This document shows positions 48,979-60,840 of a stretch of DNA of 64,000 nucleotides, in pieces. Numbering within the stretch: position 1 is the first letter of the stretch; each line of letters starts with the position of its first letter. Origin of the DNA: Aphidius gifuensis (taxonomy: Eukaryota > Arthropoda > Insecta > Hymenoptera > Braconidae); NCBI RefSeq assembly GCF_014905175.1, contig NC_057790.1, positions 2,728,001 through 2,792,000 of the forward strand. Direction: 5' to 3'. The notes beneath the pieces are model-generated. The model saw only the letters and a list, made by a program, of their open reading frames with translations. It did not search any database and was not told the origin of the DNA. The position numbers and the translations under genes were made by a program.

Positions 48979-51900
48979 GTAAATTTTCTTCACCAAAAGC
49001 CAATGTAAAATGCTGTGAAACTTTACGATCACTAAATTAGTAGGACAATCAACTTTTATCAACGCAACTCAATGGTTTTACTAAAATTACTCAAACCGTT
49101 CTTAAACACGTAAAAAAAATTTAAAAAAATAAAAAATAAACCAACAACAACAAGCTAAAATAAAATTAGAAAAAAAAAAAATAATAAAAACTGTTTCGTT
49201 TATGTTTTATATATATACTTATTTTTGAAAACGTTTGTCGCCATAAAATTATCTATATGGTTGTCCAATAAAATTAACCTTTTAAAAAAAATAAAAAAAA
49301 AATATGAAATAAAAAAAAAAGAGGAGGTATCAGTAACCCCAGTTGCTTCTCATTTATAAAAAAAAAAAAAAAAAAAAACACATAAAAGATAAAATAAATA
49401 AACCCTGATGATTACTAAATTTATCACGGGTTTTTTTATTTTTTTTTTTATTAAACATATATTCTTGGTTAAATATATGATTTTAAAAAAAATTCGAGAT
49501 TTGTTTATCGAGACTTGATTGTTCTAGTTTTTATTTGTTCTATTTATTTTTATTTTTTTTACATGCGTGTTAATGAAACACCAATTGACTTGATATATAT
49601 TTGAGAAATAATTGATCGAATTTATATTTATGCTTTCGTATTATTGAAAAAAAATTGAAATATCAAATTGAATTTTGTTTATTTAAATGAGCTGGTTTTG
49701 CAGATCATTGAAAAATTCAAATTTAAATATTTCGATTGATATATAAATGAAAAGACAACATGACATTTTTAAAATTGTTATAATTTTTTTCTTTTATATA
49801 TTTTTTCAATACAAAGTCACGAATATACATGGTCTTTTTTTTAAACATTAAATCACGTTTAAATGAAAATCAACATTCGAAAATTTCAATTAAAATACCA
49901 TTTTATAAATTATTATTATTATTGACGAATGTCTTGTTGGATAAAATATATGTGAAACGATTTCTCATGAGAAAATCTAATTTTACTTTTCACCAATAAT
50001 CTACAGTCATGATTTATCAAGAAGTTTTATTTTTTTTTCAACAGGAAAATTGTAAAACTTTTTAATGCAAAAATAAAATAAAAAAACAAATGGAATAATT
50101 TTTGTTAAAAGAAATTGGTCAATCGTGAAATTCGTCAAAGTTATTTCGAAAGGTGATAATTTAAATAAAACAAAAAATAAAAAGTAAAATAATAAAATAA
50201 ATAAATTCAAGAAGGAAATGAAATTAAAAATTTTAATTAAATAAATTGAAAAAAAAAAAATAATATATAAATATATATTTAAACTTTTTAAAACTTGAAA
50301 AACAAAGTAAAAAAATTATTTACACGAATCAATAAGTTTTTACTGAAAAAAAATAAATTTTGATGAATTTGTTTTTCTTATTTGTAAAATTATTTGTTTT
50401 ATTATTATTAATATTATTATTATTGTTGTTATGTGTAAGATAGAAATTCAACTTTTTGAATTTATTTGTTACTGATGTTAACAAAAATAAGATGTCACTA
50501 TAAATAATAAAGACATAAAAAAATAAACAGACAGATATAACAAAAAGTGGAGCTATAACAGCTAATCTTAAGTTTTTTTTTGTATTTTTTTTTTTTTCAT
50601 GAAGAACGTAAGTTATTGATAAAATTTTACAATATCGTTGAATTAAAGTACGACAAGTTGGTTATACACAAGCTACTGTGAACATCATAAAGTTTGATAT
50701 TTGGGGTCTTTTGATATATAAAAAATTCTCGTTTATAATTTATATTGCAAAAGGAAAAGAAAAAAAACACATCAATTTAAGCAAATTAAAAACACATGTA
50801 AAAATAATAATATAAAAAATAAAAATTAATTTATCAATTACATTTATTTTTATTGATATGAAAAATAATATTTAAATGATAATTTTTTTAGGAATTACTA
50901 ATAATTACTGTACTATTTCTATTGATGAATGTTGAGGAAAAAAATAAAATAAAATTAACAAATTTTACTGAAAGAATAGAAAAAAAACGAAGATGGTCAA
51001 ACCAGATTTTCGATTCTTCGGGAAGCCAATAAAACGGCTGAGCTTTAAACTTTAATAAGATATTATAATTTATGCAAGATGAAAAAATGTCAGTGGAAAG
51101 AATTGTCTTTTTTTTTTTTATATTTTTATATATAAAATCCATTAATATCTCGACCCAACTTTTCAAAGTTAAACTTTTGTTAAAAAAATAACATTTTATT
51201 TTATTTTTATATAAATTTTCATTCCTTGTTATTTTTATTTAATGAAAAATAAAAAATAAAATGACTTGCAAATTTCTTATTTTTTATTCAAGCTTGATTG
51301 GTTTTTTTCGTCTATTATTTTAAATCTTTTGATTAATTATTTTTAACATAAAATTCTTTATCGAATATAAATTGAGGAATTTTAGATAATTTATCCCTAA
51401 TTTAGCTTTGTACTTGAACAATTAATCAAATATTTTTATAATTAATTAATGTAAAGTGAACTGGTATATTGGAATTTCAAAGTTTTATATAATTTGAATG
51501 ATTACATATTGAATTCAATGAAAAAATAATCTTTCAATTGAATAAATTCGATTGTAATATTCGAAAAAAGTAAAGTTCAAAGTCACACAATATATCTCTT
51601 GAAAATAAAAAAAAAACAATTTAAAATGATTTAAATTTATAATGAGAATATTTTTAAATTCTCGTTCATCTTTTAATATATATTTATTTTATTTATTTTC
51701 TTTTTTCGTCAATATTAAATCGTGGATACTTCAAAACGTAAAATGGAATAATAATTTTCATCTTGAAGATTTTTATTATCATGTCCATTGAGCTATGATT
51801 TTTCTATAAAAATCAACATTGAATATTCAAGTGTCATAATAATGCAATTTCATTGTATAAAATATATTTCAAGTATTTGACTTTTAAATTATTTTTTGAA

Positions 51901-53163
51901 AAATATATATTAAAAAGTACAAAATTCATAGAAAATCTTGCATACGAATTTTCAAACCTCATTGAATAAAGTAATTTGAAAAAAAAAAAAATTATTATCA
52001 ATATACTTTTAATACTTTGAAATAAAGTATATTAATAAAATTCCGATAAAAATATTTGTTGAATTTATTATGGGTACCTTAAACCTTCGCTCTCCTTTTT
52101 TTTTTATAAATAATAATAAAAAAAAATCCTGGAATTTTTTTTTTCTACCGAAACAAGCTGATGCATAATTTATCGAACTTTTTGAATTCAATATATTCCA
52201 TTTTACTGACCGGAAGTGCACATATTATTTTTAGTATATATAAAAAAGTTTCGACTTTTGGTATTTTTAGAAAATTACCTTTGCCAGTTAAATTTTTATT
52301 TTTACCTTCAACGTATAGGCAAAAAAAACAAAAAAAGAAATAGTCAAAACTTGAGATCTGTAAATAGTAAAAAATTGAAAAAAAAAATATGCAGAGTGCA
52401 GCAACAAAATATAGGAGTCAGATAAATTGTAAATATTTACAGATAAAGTTATAAAATAGCCTCGAGATATTTTTCTTATCCTCAAACACCAATAAATTCA
52501 AAAAAAAAAAATAAAAAAAATACATTTACCATTGATATTCAGCATATTGCCTCTTTTGTATATTTACACAATTTTTTCTATTATAATAATATGATAAAAT
52601 TGTCACAAATCACGCGTGAAAGCCAGTGATAAATTTGAATAAATGACAAATAAATTTATATTACAATAAATATATGTTTATATCAATGAAATTGTAGAGA
52701 CATACACTAAATAAATCGATAAATTTTGTTAAAAGTGACCATGCAGAAAAAATTTATAGCCACTTTAGAAAAAAACCGAGATAAAGGAAAATTAATTTCA
52801 CGATAGATTTCAATTTAGCCATTTCGTTTACACTACATACACACAAATGCATTTTTTGTAGAAATTTTTTTGGTATCTGAAAAGCACGATTGAGTCTATG
52901 AAAGACGAAATAATATAAAATAAAAAAAATAAAAAGCTCGAGATCGAGAATGCTTTTATTTTGACGTATATATTTTTTTTTTTTTTTGAATTGGCTTTGT
53001 GAAAAAGTATTAAAAAAAATAAACATAAAAATGGAATTGAACGTAGTATTTCACACAAAATTTATCAATCGAATAGAAAATTCATTCTAAATCTGAAATT
53101 TTTATATATTTATGTACATTTTTTTTTTGAAAAGCTTGTAAGTTGAGTCAAAAATGATTTCTT

Positions 53164-53304
53164 ATGTGTGGAGTTATGGTTGGAGTGAGGATTATTTATA
53201 GTAATGTTGGTCTTGGGCCATGTTACTGTATATTTAAGAGAATGAATTATCGTGCACCTGCAACTATTCTCGTAGTAATTTATTCGTGGTTTGTGAAAAA
53301 TTAA
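53164..53304 (+). other. small ORF of 46 codons in an anomalous island
   Basis: ATG at 53164 opens a frame of 46 residues, beginning MCGVMVGVRIIYSNVGLGPC and ending WFVKN. Its composition is unlike the surrounding A/T noise and it uses varied codons. No homologue is recognised. It could be a short peptide gene, a lncRNA exon or chance. Confidence 0.2.
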
Positions 53305-54106
53305 TTATCAAGTCTTGAATATGATATTTGAATGTCAAATTTTTATATATACATATATATATTTTAAACTTTAGATTTAGTGTTCAGTCAATAACATAAT
53401 AAAGGTAAATATAAACGTCAAAATCATTTTATATTTTATCATAAACACAGGATGTTTTGAAATTTTTTTTATTTGTTATCTATAATATACTTGTTGAATA
53501 AAAAAATCTTCAATTATTTTTCATTGTATATTTACTTATATATATTAATAAATTTTAAATGTGTTGGTGATAAAAATTACCATGATTTAAAACGATCAAA
53601 TTTTTATTATTTGATTTTAATATTAATTTTATTTTTTCTATAATAATTGGTTATTTTTAATACAATATATTTTTCTTGGAACAAATAATATTTCCCGTGT
53701 GTAAATAGTAGGAAATTTTGAATTCAACATTCGTAGAAACAATACGAATATTTTACAATCAAAAATATTTATACCATGTTAAATAAAAATATTATTTTGC
53801 CAGATGTAGATTAATTCTTCAATGGAAAATATTAAATTATCTTCTGACAAATAATGTGTACATATGAATTAAAAAAAAAATTGAGCCAAAATTTGTCTAT
53901 GTCACTTGTGTTGACATCTTTAAACTCATGCTAGAATCATTGACCTCTTGTACTTGTTAAACAATAAATACTATTATCAAGTTTTAGATATTGAAAAGTA
54001 AATAAAACACAGACTAACTTGAAAAGCAAAATAACATATTTATTCTAATAATCACAATATCATCATTATCATAAAAAATAAATAAAAAATACTAATTAAC
54101 TCAAAA

Positions 54107-55121
54107 TCAATAATGTAATTTTGAATTTAATTTTTCAACATTTTTCTGAATCCAGTACATATAATTGTAAACACGTGAATAAGTAGTAGGAAGTTTGTGA
54201 TCCAAAGAAACAACAGAAATGAGTCCAACTACTCCAGTTCCAATCGTAACAGGACTGCCACTATTACCCTGATAAATTTATTTAAAAATTAAATAATGAT
54301 ATTATAAATTTTTTGATAAGTATATGCTTACCCATGTTATGCGGGCCAATGGGGGTCGTGGAAATAAACAATATTGATTGCCAGTGAGAGTTCCTTCCGT
54401 ATAGTATCGAACTTTGCAAATTCTTGAACTAATTGATTTGACTTTAACTAACTGAAGATAATTTTTCATAACATTCATTTCTGAATTTGTACCCCAGCCT
54501 GTTACAAAAAGTCTACTTTGCGGATATTTTGGTGGCCAAGTAGCTGACCTTTGTCTAATATGAAACCGCATTTTTTTTTCCAACTTAAGAATTGCTAAAA
54601 AAAACAAATTAAATCACAATGTAAATTGTAATAATAATTTTTATATAATATATTTATTTTACCGATGTCATGAATCCAATTGAAATGTGGATTATATTCT
54701 TCATGAGTTATAATAAACGCGACTGTATGAAGTTCCCAATAATTATTCGGGTCTTTTTTATCGAGATTATTCGTTGCACTCATTATTATAATGTTACCAT
54801 AGAATACACCAACATCAGCTGATACACAACTTGCAGTAGTTAATATATGCTCTTCAGAAATAATAACACCTCCACATAGATGATAATTTTGAATTTGTAT
54901 TGATACTTGATGTGGATGTTCAATAATTTCAACGGTAATTCCACCGTGAATTTTTTTTGGTAAATTTCCATGTACGCCTGTGAAATCAAAAAAAAAAAAA
55001 AAATAATATGTAGCTAAACAAAATTATTTTTAAATAATTGTATATTTATAATAGAAAAAATTATTAACTTACAAGACATTGATATAATCAAGCATATTAA
55101 CCAAATTATACTTGGATACAT
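54107..55121 (-). CDS. secreted S1 serine protease homologue, catalytic His replaced
   Basis: Four exons on the minus strand (55121-55073, 54977-54663, 54594-54332, 54268-54107) join in phase to 262 residues. A signal peptide (MYPSIIWLICLIISMS) leads to a trypsin-like domain starting near KKIHGGITV, the position of the usual R-IVGG activation site. The His loop reads LTTASCV, with Ser66 where chymotrypsin-family enzymes have the catalytic His57. The disulphide cysteines 51 and 67 are kept. The catalytic Asp is present in NWIHDIAILKL (Asp120), and the Ser195 position is kept in GNSGSP (Ser212), with Asp194 changed to Asn. GWG is present. Losing the His should abolish normal catalysis, so a non-catalytic homologue is expected. 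Such proteins act in insect melanisation and occur in parasitoid venoms. No clip domain is present. It lies 575 bases downstream of a close paralogue in the same orientation. Confidence 0.92.
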
Positions 55122-55695
55122 ATTTAATTTTTAACTTTAACTGGCAGAAAATCTAACAAGGCTCTTGCTTATATAGGATCTAATCATCAGTCTTGTAATT
55201 ATTTAATAAATCATAATACTTCGTATCAAATTCGTACACGTATATTTTTTTAGTTGTAATATAGCTTTTTTATTTTTTAATTTAAACATAGATTAAAGTT
55301 TTATAAAAATATACATGCTTAAATATTGAAACTATTTTATTTTAAATTTTTGTCTTTGTTCATCATAAATTAGTTAAATAAAATCATAGATAACACAACA
55401 CGTGTACTTGAAATTTTTTTTCATCATATTTTTCTAAAAATAATTTATTATTATTACAAATAAAACTTAATGATTATTAATTATTTGAGATTTAAAAAAA
55501 AAAACCAAGACGAGTGATGAATATTTTTTTTATTATAATAATAATTTTTATTTTTTTTTTTAATTTATAATAATTAACAAAAAAAATAAAAAAAAAAACA
55601 TTTTAGTTTTTAATTTTTAAAGTTTTTTTATTTTTTAATAAATGTTTAATTATAATCATTAATAATTAAGAAAAAAAAAAATGAAAGTTTTAAAA
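55122..55695. other. gap between the two S1 homologues
   Basis: These 574 bases contain the TATA box of the downstream gene and the 3' flank of the upstream one. The rest is A/T runs. No gene is seen. Confidence 0.6.
55168..55175 (-). promoter_or_regulatory. TATA box of the S1 homologue at 54107-55121
   Basis: TATATAAG within CCTATATAAGC lies about 50 bases upstream of the start codon on the minus strand, with a CCAGTTA initiator-like sequence about 33 bases downstream of it. The short 5' UTR suits a strongly expressed secretory gene. Confidence 0.5.
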
Positions 55696-56726
55696 TTAGC
55701 ATTCAAATTTTTTCTCAATTTCTTTAATCCAATCAATGTAAGGACGAATGAAAGTATAAATAACAGGGTACTGTTGAGAATCCAATGGAATAGTAGAAAT
55801 AATTCCAATAATTTTTCGTGCCATCATGACCGGGCTGCCTCCATTACCCTAAAAATAACCATCATTAATTTGCATCATGATAAAAGTTTTAAAATTTGTA
55901 ATTTAATTTATATTTACCCAAGTTATTTGTGCTGTTGTTATACGTGGAAATAAACAATGCTGCGAATCACCAAGATAATATTCTTTATAGTATTGTGGCC
56001 TGCAAATTTTTGGCGAAATTGTTTTAACATTTATCTGCTGAAGATATCTTGACATGAGATTAGTTTCAGGATTATTTCCCCATCCTGTCAAACGATATAG
56101 AGCTCGATTCGTAATTGTCACTGGAAAACCAGCTTTTTGACGATAAATAGAATAATATAATGATGATGATAGTTTAAGAATAGCTAAAAGAAAAAAAATA
56201 AGAAAATAAATTAATTTATAAATTGAAGTTTTATTATAAATTTTGATTACCTATATCATTGATCCAATTTATATGAGGATTGTAATTTTCATGAATTTTC
56301 CAATATAAATCTTCGGAGTTTTTCGTGAGATCATTTGTTCCACTCAATACTTCAATGTTGCCATATACTATATTAGGTTGAGATGTTACACAACTTGCAG
56401 CAGTTAAAACGAAATTCATTGAAATAATAGCACCTCCACAAATATGTTGATTTCTAATTTGTATCGATACTTGCCATGGATTATCAATTATAGAAACTGT
56501 ATTTCCACCATAAATTTTTTTTGGCAGATTTCCATTTACACCTATTAACAATAATTTAAAATAAAAATAAACAAATTATGATATTTGTTAATTTTTTTAA
56601 AACATATTTACATTTATTTATATATATTGATATATTATTTTCACTTGGCTTATTAAAAGATAAAACATACTTACCGGAAATTGATATAAAATAAAATATA
56701 GCCCAGCTTATAATGATAGTTTGCAT
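55696..56726 (-). CDS. secreted S1 serine protease homologue, catalytic His and Ser replaced
   Basis: Four exons on the minus strand (56726-56675, 56541-56251, 56183-55918, 55848-55696) join in phase to 253 residues, with the same exon structure and intron phases as its neighbour. A signal peptide (MQTIIISWAIFYFISIS) precedes NGNLPKKIYGGNTV at the usual activation site. The His loop reads LTAASCV, with Ser67 in place of His57. Asp113 in NWINDIAILKL is kept. The Ser195 motif is GNGGSP, so the catalytic serine is Gly206. Two of three triad residues are therefore lost and the protein cannot be a serine protease. The fold is kept: CGG, GWG, the Cys pairs and the C-terminal helix IDWIKEI. The frame is fully open, so this is a maintained pseudoenzyme rather than a decayed gene. 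Extracellular binding or decoy function is inferred. Confidence 0.92.
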
Positions 56727-57567
56727 AATTTTTTTTTTTTACTCAGATTATATCAAACTATTTTGTAGAAAAAATTAAGTAATTGTGATTAATGTGACTT
56801 TTAGCAGAACCATTTAACTGTTAAATTTTATTTTACTATTTATGTTTATCTAATAAATAATATAAATCATTCGTAGGTTTTTTTTTTTCTTTTACAAACA
56901 ATAGTTTCTGAAATTTCATCATTAAAATTCATATACGAGATTTTAAATGGGCTTTATACGTGATAAAAATTATTTGATTTATAAAACATCACAGACATAT
57001 GTCAAACACGTGGTTCTTCTTCTCTTTTTTTTTCAGTAATTTATTTTAAAATTCAGGGTTTAATGTAACTGATAGTTTAATTAAAATATAAAATTAATTA
57101 AATTATATTTAATTTATTTATCGTCTCTTAAGTTAGTTTTCTATTTTTTCAACTTAAAAGTTTTTTTTTTCAAATTGCACAATTACGTAGCATTGCCGTG
57201 TTTATTATAATGAAATTAATTAATTTGATTAATTTGTAATATTAACTATATTAAAAACATGATAGATAAATAAAATATAAAATGTATCATTTAAATTAAA
57301 TTCACTTTTTTTTAATTTGGCATTCTTTCAAGACAAATGACATAGATTTGGAGAATATATATACTCTACAACGTATATTTACATAAAAAAAAACGAATTC
57401 TTTGTATTTTAAAAATAAATTGGCACGTAAAATTGACGAAAAATAAAAAAAGTATTTAATATTTGCATCTATAAAGATTAAATATATATATATGTATTAA
57501 CTAAATTGAAATAAATTTAAATATATTTACAATAAAATTATGTAAAATATATATTATTTAAAATTTA

Positions 57568-57662
57568 ATTTTTAACATTATAAAAATAACTATGACAATT
57601 GCGGTTTGTGTTGGTATATCTAGTACTTTTTTATGTAGTACTAGATGTATTGAGTTTTAAAA
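57568..57662 (+). repeat. dispersed repeat copy 2
   Basis: Partner of the segment at 46230-46303. Shared blocks occur in the same order, ending in TAGATGTATTGAGTTTTAAA. This copy is longer by insertions around TAGTACTTTTTTATGTAGTA. Confidence 0.5.
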
Positions 57663-57792
57663 TTGAGATGTGGTGAGAGGTTTCGAGCGATTGACACAAA
57701 TTGAACTCGTCTAAATGAGGATTGTAATTAATGACTGTGAAGGGTGCAAGTGGCAAATTGGAACGACCACGGTAACCCATGGATTTTGTTGC

Positions 57793-57823
<31 letters not shown>

Positions 57824-58247
57824 CGATAGTCGATTAACTGTATAACAGTATTTATATCTGTATTCATACATACATAAAATTATTTTTAATATACTTTGTA
57901 AATACATACATACATATTAATTCAAGTATTATTTAAATGCATTATTACATAACTTTAAAAGTTGATTTATAATTGTCATAAATTTTCGAAATGAAAATAT
58001 AAATACGATAAATGATAAGAATTTGTATTTAAAATATTATCAGATGATAAATATTTATTATTTATTGTTATTGTTTGGTTTATTGTTTGATTTATTATTT
58101 AATTTTTTATTTTTTGAAAATATTTTTATAGAAAATAATTGACAGATAATGTTATTTGATTTTTATGATTTTTTTTTTTCAATTGTATTATTTAATTAGA
58201 AAATATATAATTGAAAATTTTACAAAACAAGTAAATGCTTTGAGTTA

Positions 58248-58370
58248 ATGAATTTTAGAAGATTAATTTCACTACAATTTTCTGAATTTCTCAAGCGTTA
58301 CAAGAAATATCCTTTCTGGGAATACGATTTCAGATTGGGAATGTTAAACATCTTGTGTTGTGATTTTCAA
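58248..58370 (+). other. candidate coding exon with strong donor
   Basis: An ATG-initiated frame (or an exon from the acceptor TTTTAG at 58258) reads RRLISLQFSEFLKRYKKYPF then WEYDFRLGMLNILCCDFQ. It ends in phase at CAA|GTAAGG, a strong donor. The residue mix (Trp, Arg, Pro, Cys, Gly) is unlike random A/T translation. No partner exon is identified. Confidence 0.35.
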
Positions 58371-60699
58371 GTAAGGTGATTATTTAATAAATATATAAGT
58401 AATTTAAAATCAAGAGAATTTAAACTACTTTATTCTAATTATCAAATACAAAAAATTTATATATACAGTTGAATTTTTTTGTATTTTAATGCAAGTTATA
58501 TGGTTTTTATTTTTACAATAATATTAAACAAATTGATACAACATCGATAAGTAATTTTCAAGTTAACAAAAAAAAAAAAATACCTTTTGTTTTATGCATT
58601 AGCGCACATATAAAGCTTTTTCATACATCATTTTCCAATTGACACGACTCGTAGATTTTATCCACCCTTTTAGCTCAATACATATCGAAAAATTCTTGAT
58701 GCCTTTACCAGCGAACATTTTACATTATTCATGATAGTACCTCAATGTTCTTCATTTATACCACTACTACAATCACCGATATTTCAAAATAATATTACAA
58801 GTCTCGTACAAAATTTGAATTAATTCATTTTTTTTCTTTTTTTTTATTCATCTACACGGTTTGTAAATTTTAATATTTTATTAAAATGAAAAAGTTATTA
58901 ATATTTTAAAAATTAATAAACATGAAAATATAATAATAAAAGTAATAAAAAATTTCTATGAATTGAAACATTACAAATATTTGACTTCATTTATTTTCAT
59001 TGGAAAAATTTATTTTTTTGGTAAATAAATATTGCGTTTATGTTTATTTATATTATTAAAAAATAATATTAATTTTTAACAAGTAAATAAAATTTATTAA
59101 AATTGATATATTTATTTTAAATAAAAAAATTTTTAATAATCAATGTAAATAAAATAAACAAAAATATTAAAAATTTTTTTTAAAATCTTTGATTTTTTAA
59201 TCAATTGAAAAATGTATTTTTTTTTTTTCTACAGTATTGAGGTTGAAGCTATTTATTTATTTCATTTATTTATTCTTTTTTTTTTTTGTTACAAATGTAG
59301 TACAAGTCACATGGTTTATCGTGTTCCGGGTCATTGCCAATGACAAATGGATGGATATTGTTGTCATTATTTTTTTATTTATATATTAAATTTTTTTTTT
59401 GTCACCAAGATATACCAGTCAGTTAAACGTGATAAAGGTACATGAAAGCCACTGTAAACCAGTAGGTATATTATTACCTACAGTCAATCAAATTAGTTGG
59501 CATTTAGATAGCAAACAATTAATCCGTTGTTAACTATTTGTATAATGAGAAACAAGTCAAGTCACTAGAATGTATATATATTTAAATATATATCTATTTT
59601 TATTCAACACATGCCATTAATTAATAAATCAATATTAGCATTTTACAATCAGTTCATTCAAACGTACTTTGTAATTTTCAATTATACTCTTTGAAAATTG
59701 CCATTTGCAGCTTTTTTTTAAATACTTTTTAGAAATTCATCGAAGATCATTATTTACACTAAATATTATGTTGATTAAAGGTTTATTATTTGAAATCAAT
59801 GCTTTTTTTATTTTTAAAATATTTCAGTTTTATTATTATTGATTATTTTATTTAAATTTTATTTTACAAGATCAACAGGAAGGGAGTAATGAAAAAAAAA
59901 TTATCAAAGTATTTTTATTCTATATTTGGTATTCATCCAAATTTTTAAATATTTGACATATAAATTGATTTATGATAAAATACATGTATCACAGAAGACA
60001 AATTTTTCCATTTATTTTTTATACTTTGTTTTAAATTTAATCGATAATATTTATTTGTACGTTAAAATCAACAAGAATTTAAATTGAAAAAAAATCTATT
60101 GAAAAGTTTTTTTATGTGAAAAAAAAATATTTAAAATTCAAAACAAAACAGTAGATATTTTTTTTTTTAAATATTTAAATATACCCACAGTTACGTAAAT
60201 TTTCATTATTTAAACAAAGCCATTATTTAAAAATTTACAATTTTTTCAAATGACTAATTTAAAATTAAAAGCCGAATTATTCAAAATTTTTAAAATCCAA
60301 TAATTTATTTAGTTAGAATTATTTTACTCTACATGAATTATTATTTAAAAAAATTCAATTATATATTATTATTTCCGTTATTATAATAAACATGTTTTTT
60401 CAATTAAAAAAATGAAAATAAAATAATCCATTTTCACATACATTATTTCCATCTAAACTAAAAAAAATCAATACAATAAAAAAACAAAAATTAATACAGT
60501 AAAATGATAAACATTTGGACTTGATCCAATTTTTTTTTAACAACTTAAATATTTGTTAAATTTTATATAAGAAAAAAAAAAAGTTAAAATAAAAATGAGA
60601 CTGATCATAAATCAGGAGTAATGTAGGAGAATTCATCAAACTTGAATGCAAGTAGTTACATATTATATTACATATATATACCTAGACATAAACATAACA

Positions 60700-60840
60700 A
60701 AAGAAAACTTTTATCCACTGGATTAAGTTGAACGGTAATTTTTTGATGGTAACCCCTAGAGGCAAAAGGTCTTCTACATCGACCAACAACTTGCTGGATA
60801 ATATGATGTTCCGGCCAGCACCGACAGATTATCATTTTTT
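60700..60840. other. coding-like island open on both strands
   Basis: About 140 bases with balanced composition in A/T desert. Plus strand: IHWIKLNGNFLMVTPRGKRS continuing STSTNNLLDNMMFRPAPTDYHF. Minus strand: an ATG frame reading MIICRCWPEHHIIQQVVGRC continuing RRPFASRGYHQKITVQLNPVDK. Strand and identity are undecided. The plus frame contains a GKR amidation/cleavage-like site. Confidence 0.25.

Larger units (their letters stand above)
42570..54106. other. long non-coding stretch after Khc-73
   Basis: About 11.5 kb dominated by A/T homopolymers, with no multi-exon gene recognised. The first 3.6 kb is either Khc-73 3' UTR or, if the exons at 46177 or 46380 are used, its last intron. A TG-type microsatellite lies at about 44171-44214. 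Exon-like or C/G-richer islands occur at 47270-47640, 48895-49090 and 53150-53300 and are described separately. Confidence 0.55.

Noticed and set aside
54107..56726. Calling the two S1 genes decayed pseudogenes
   Set aside because: All frames, signal peptides, splice sites and structural cysteines are intact. Only catalytic positions differ, which fits maintained pseudoenzymes better.
57715..57836. 40-codon frame in the C/G-richer patch at 57660-57780
   Set aside because: The second half is poly-Phe/Leu from T runs, with no splice sites or homology.
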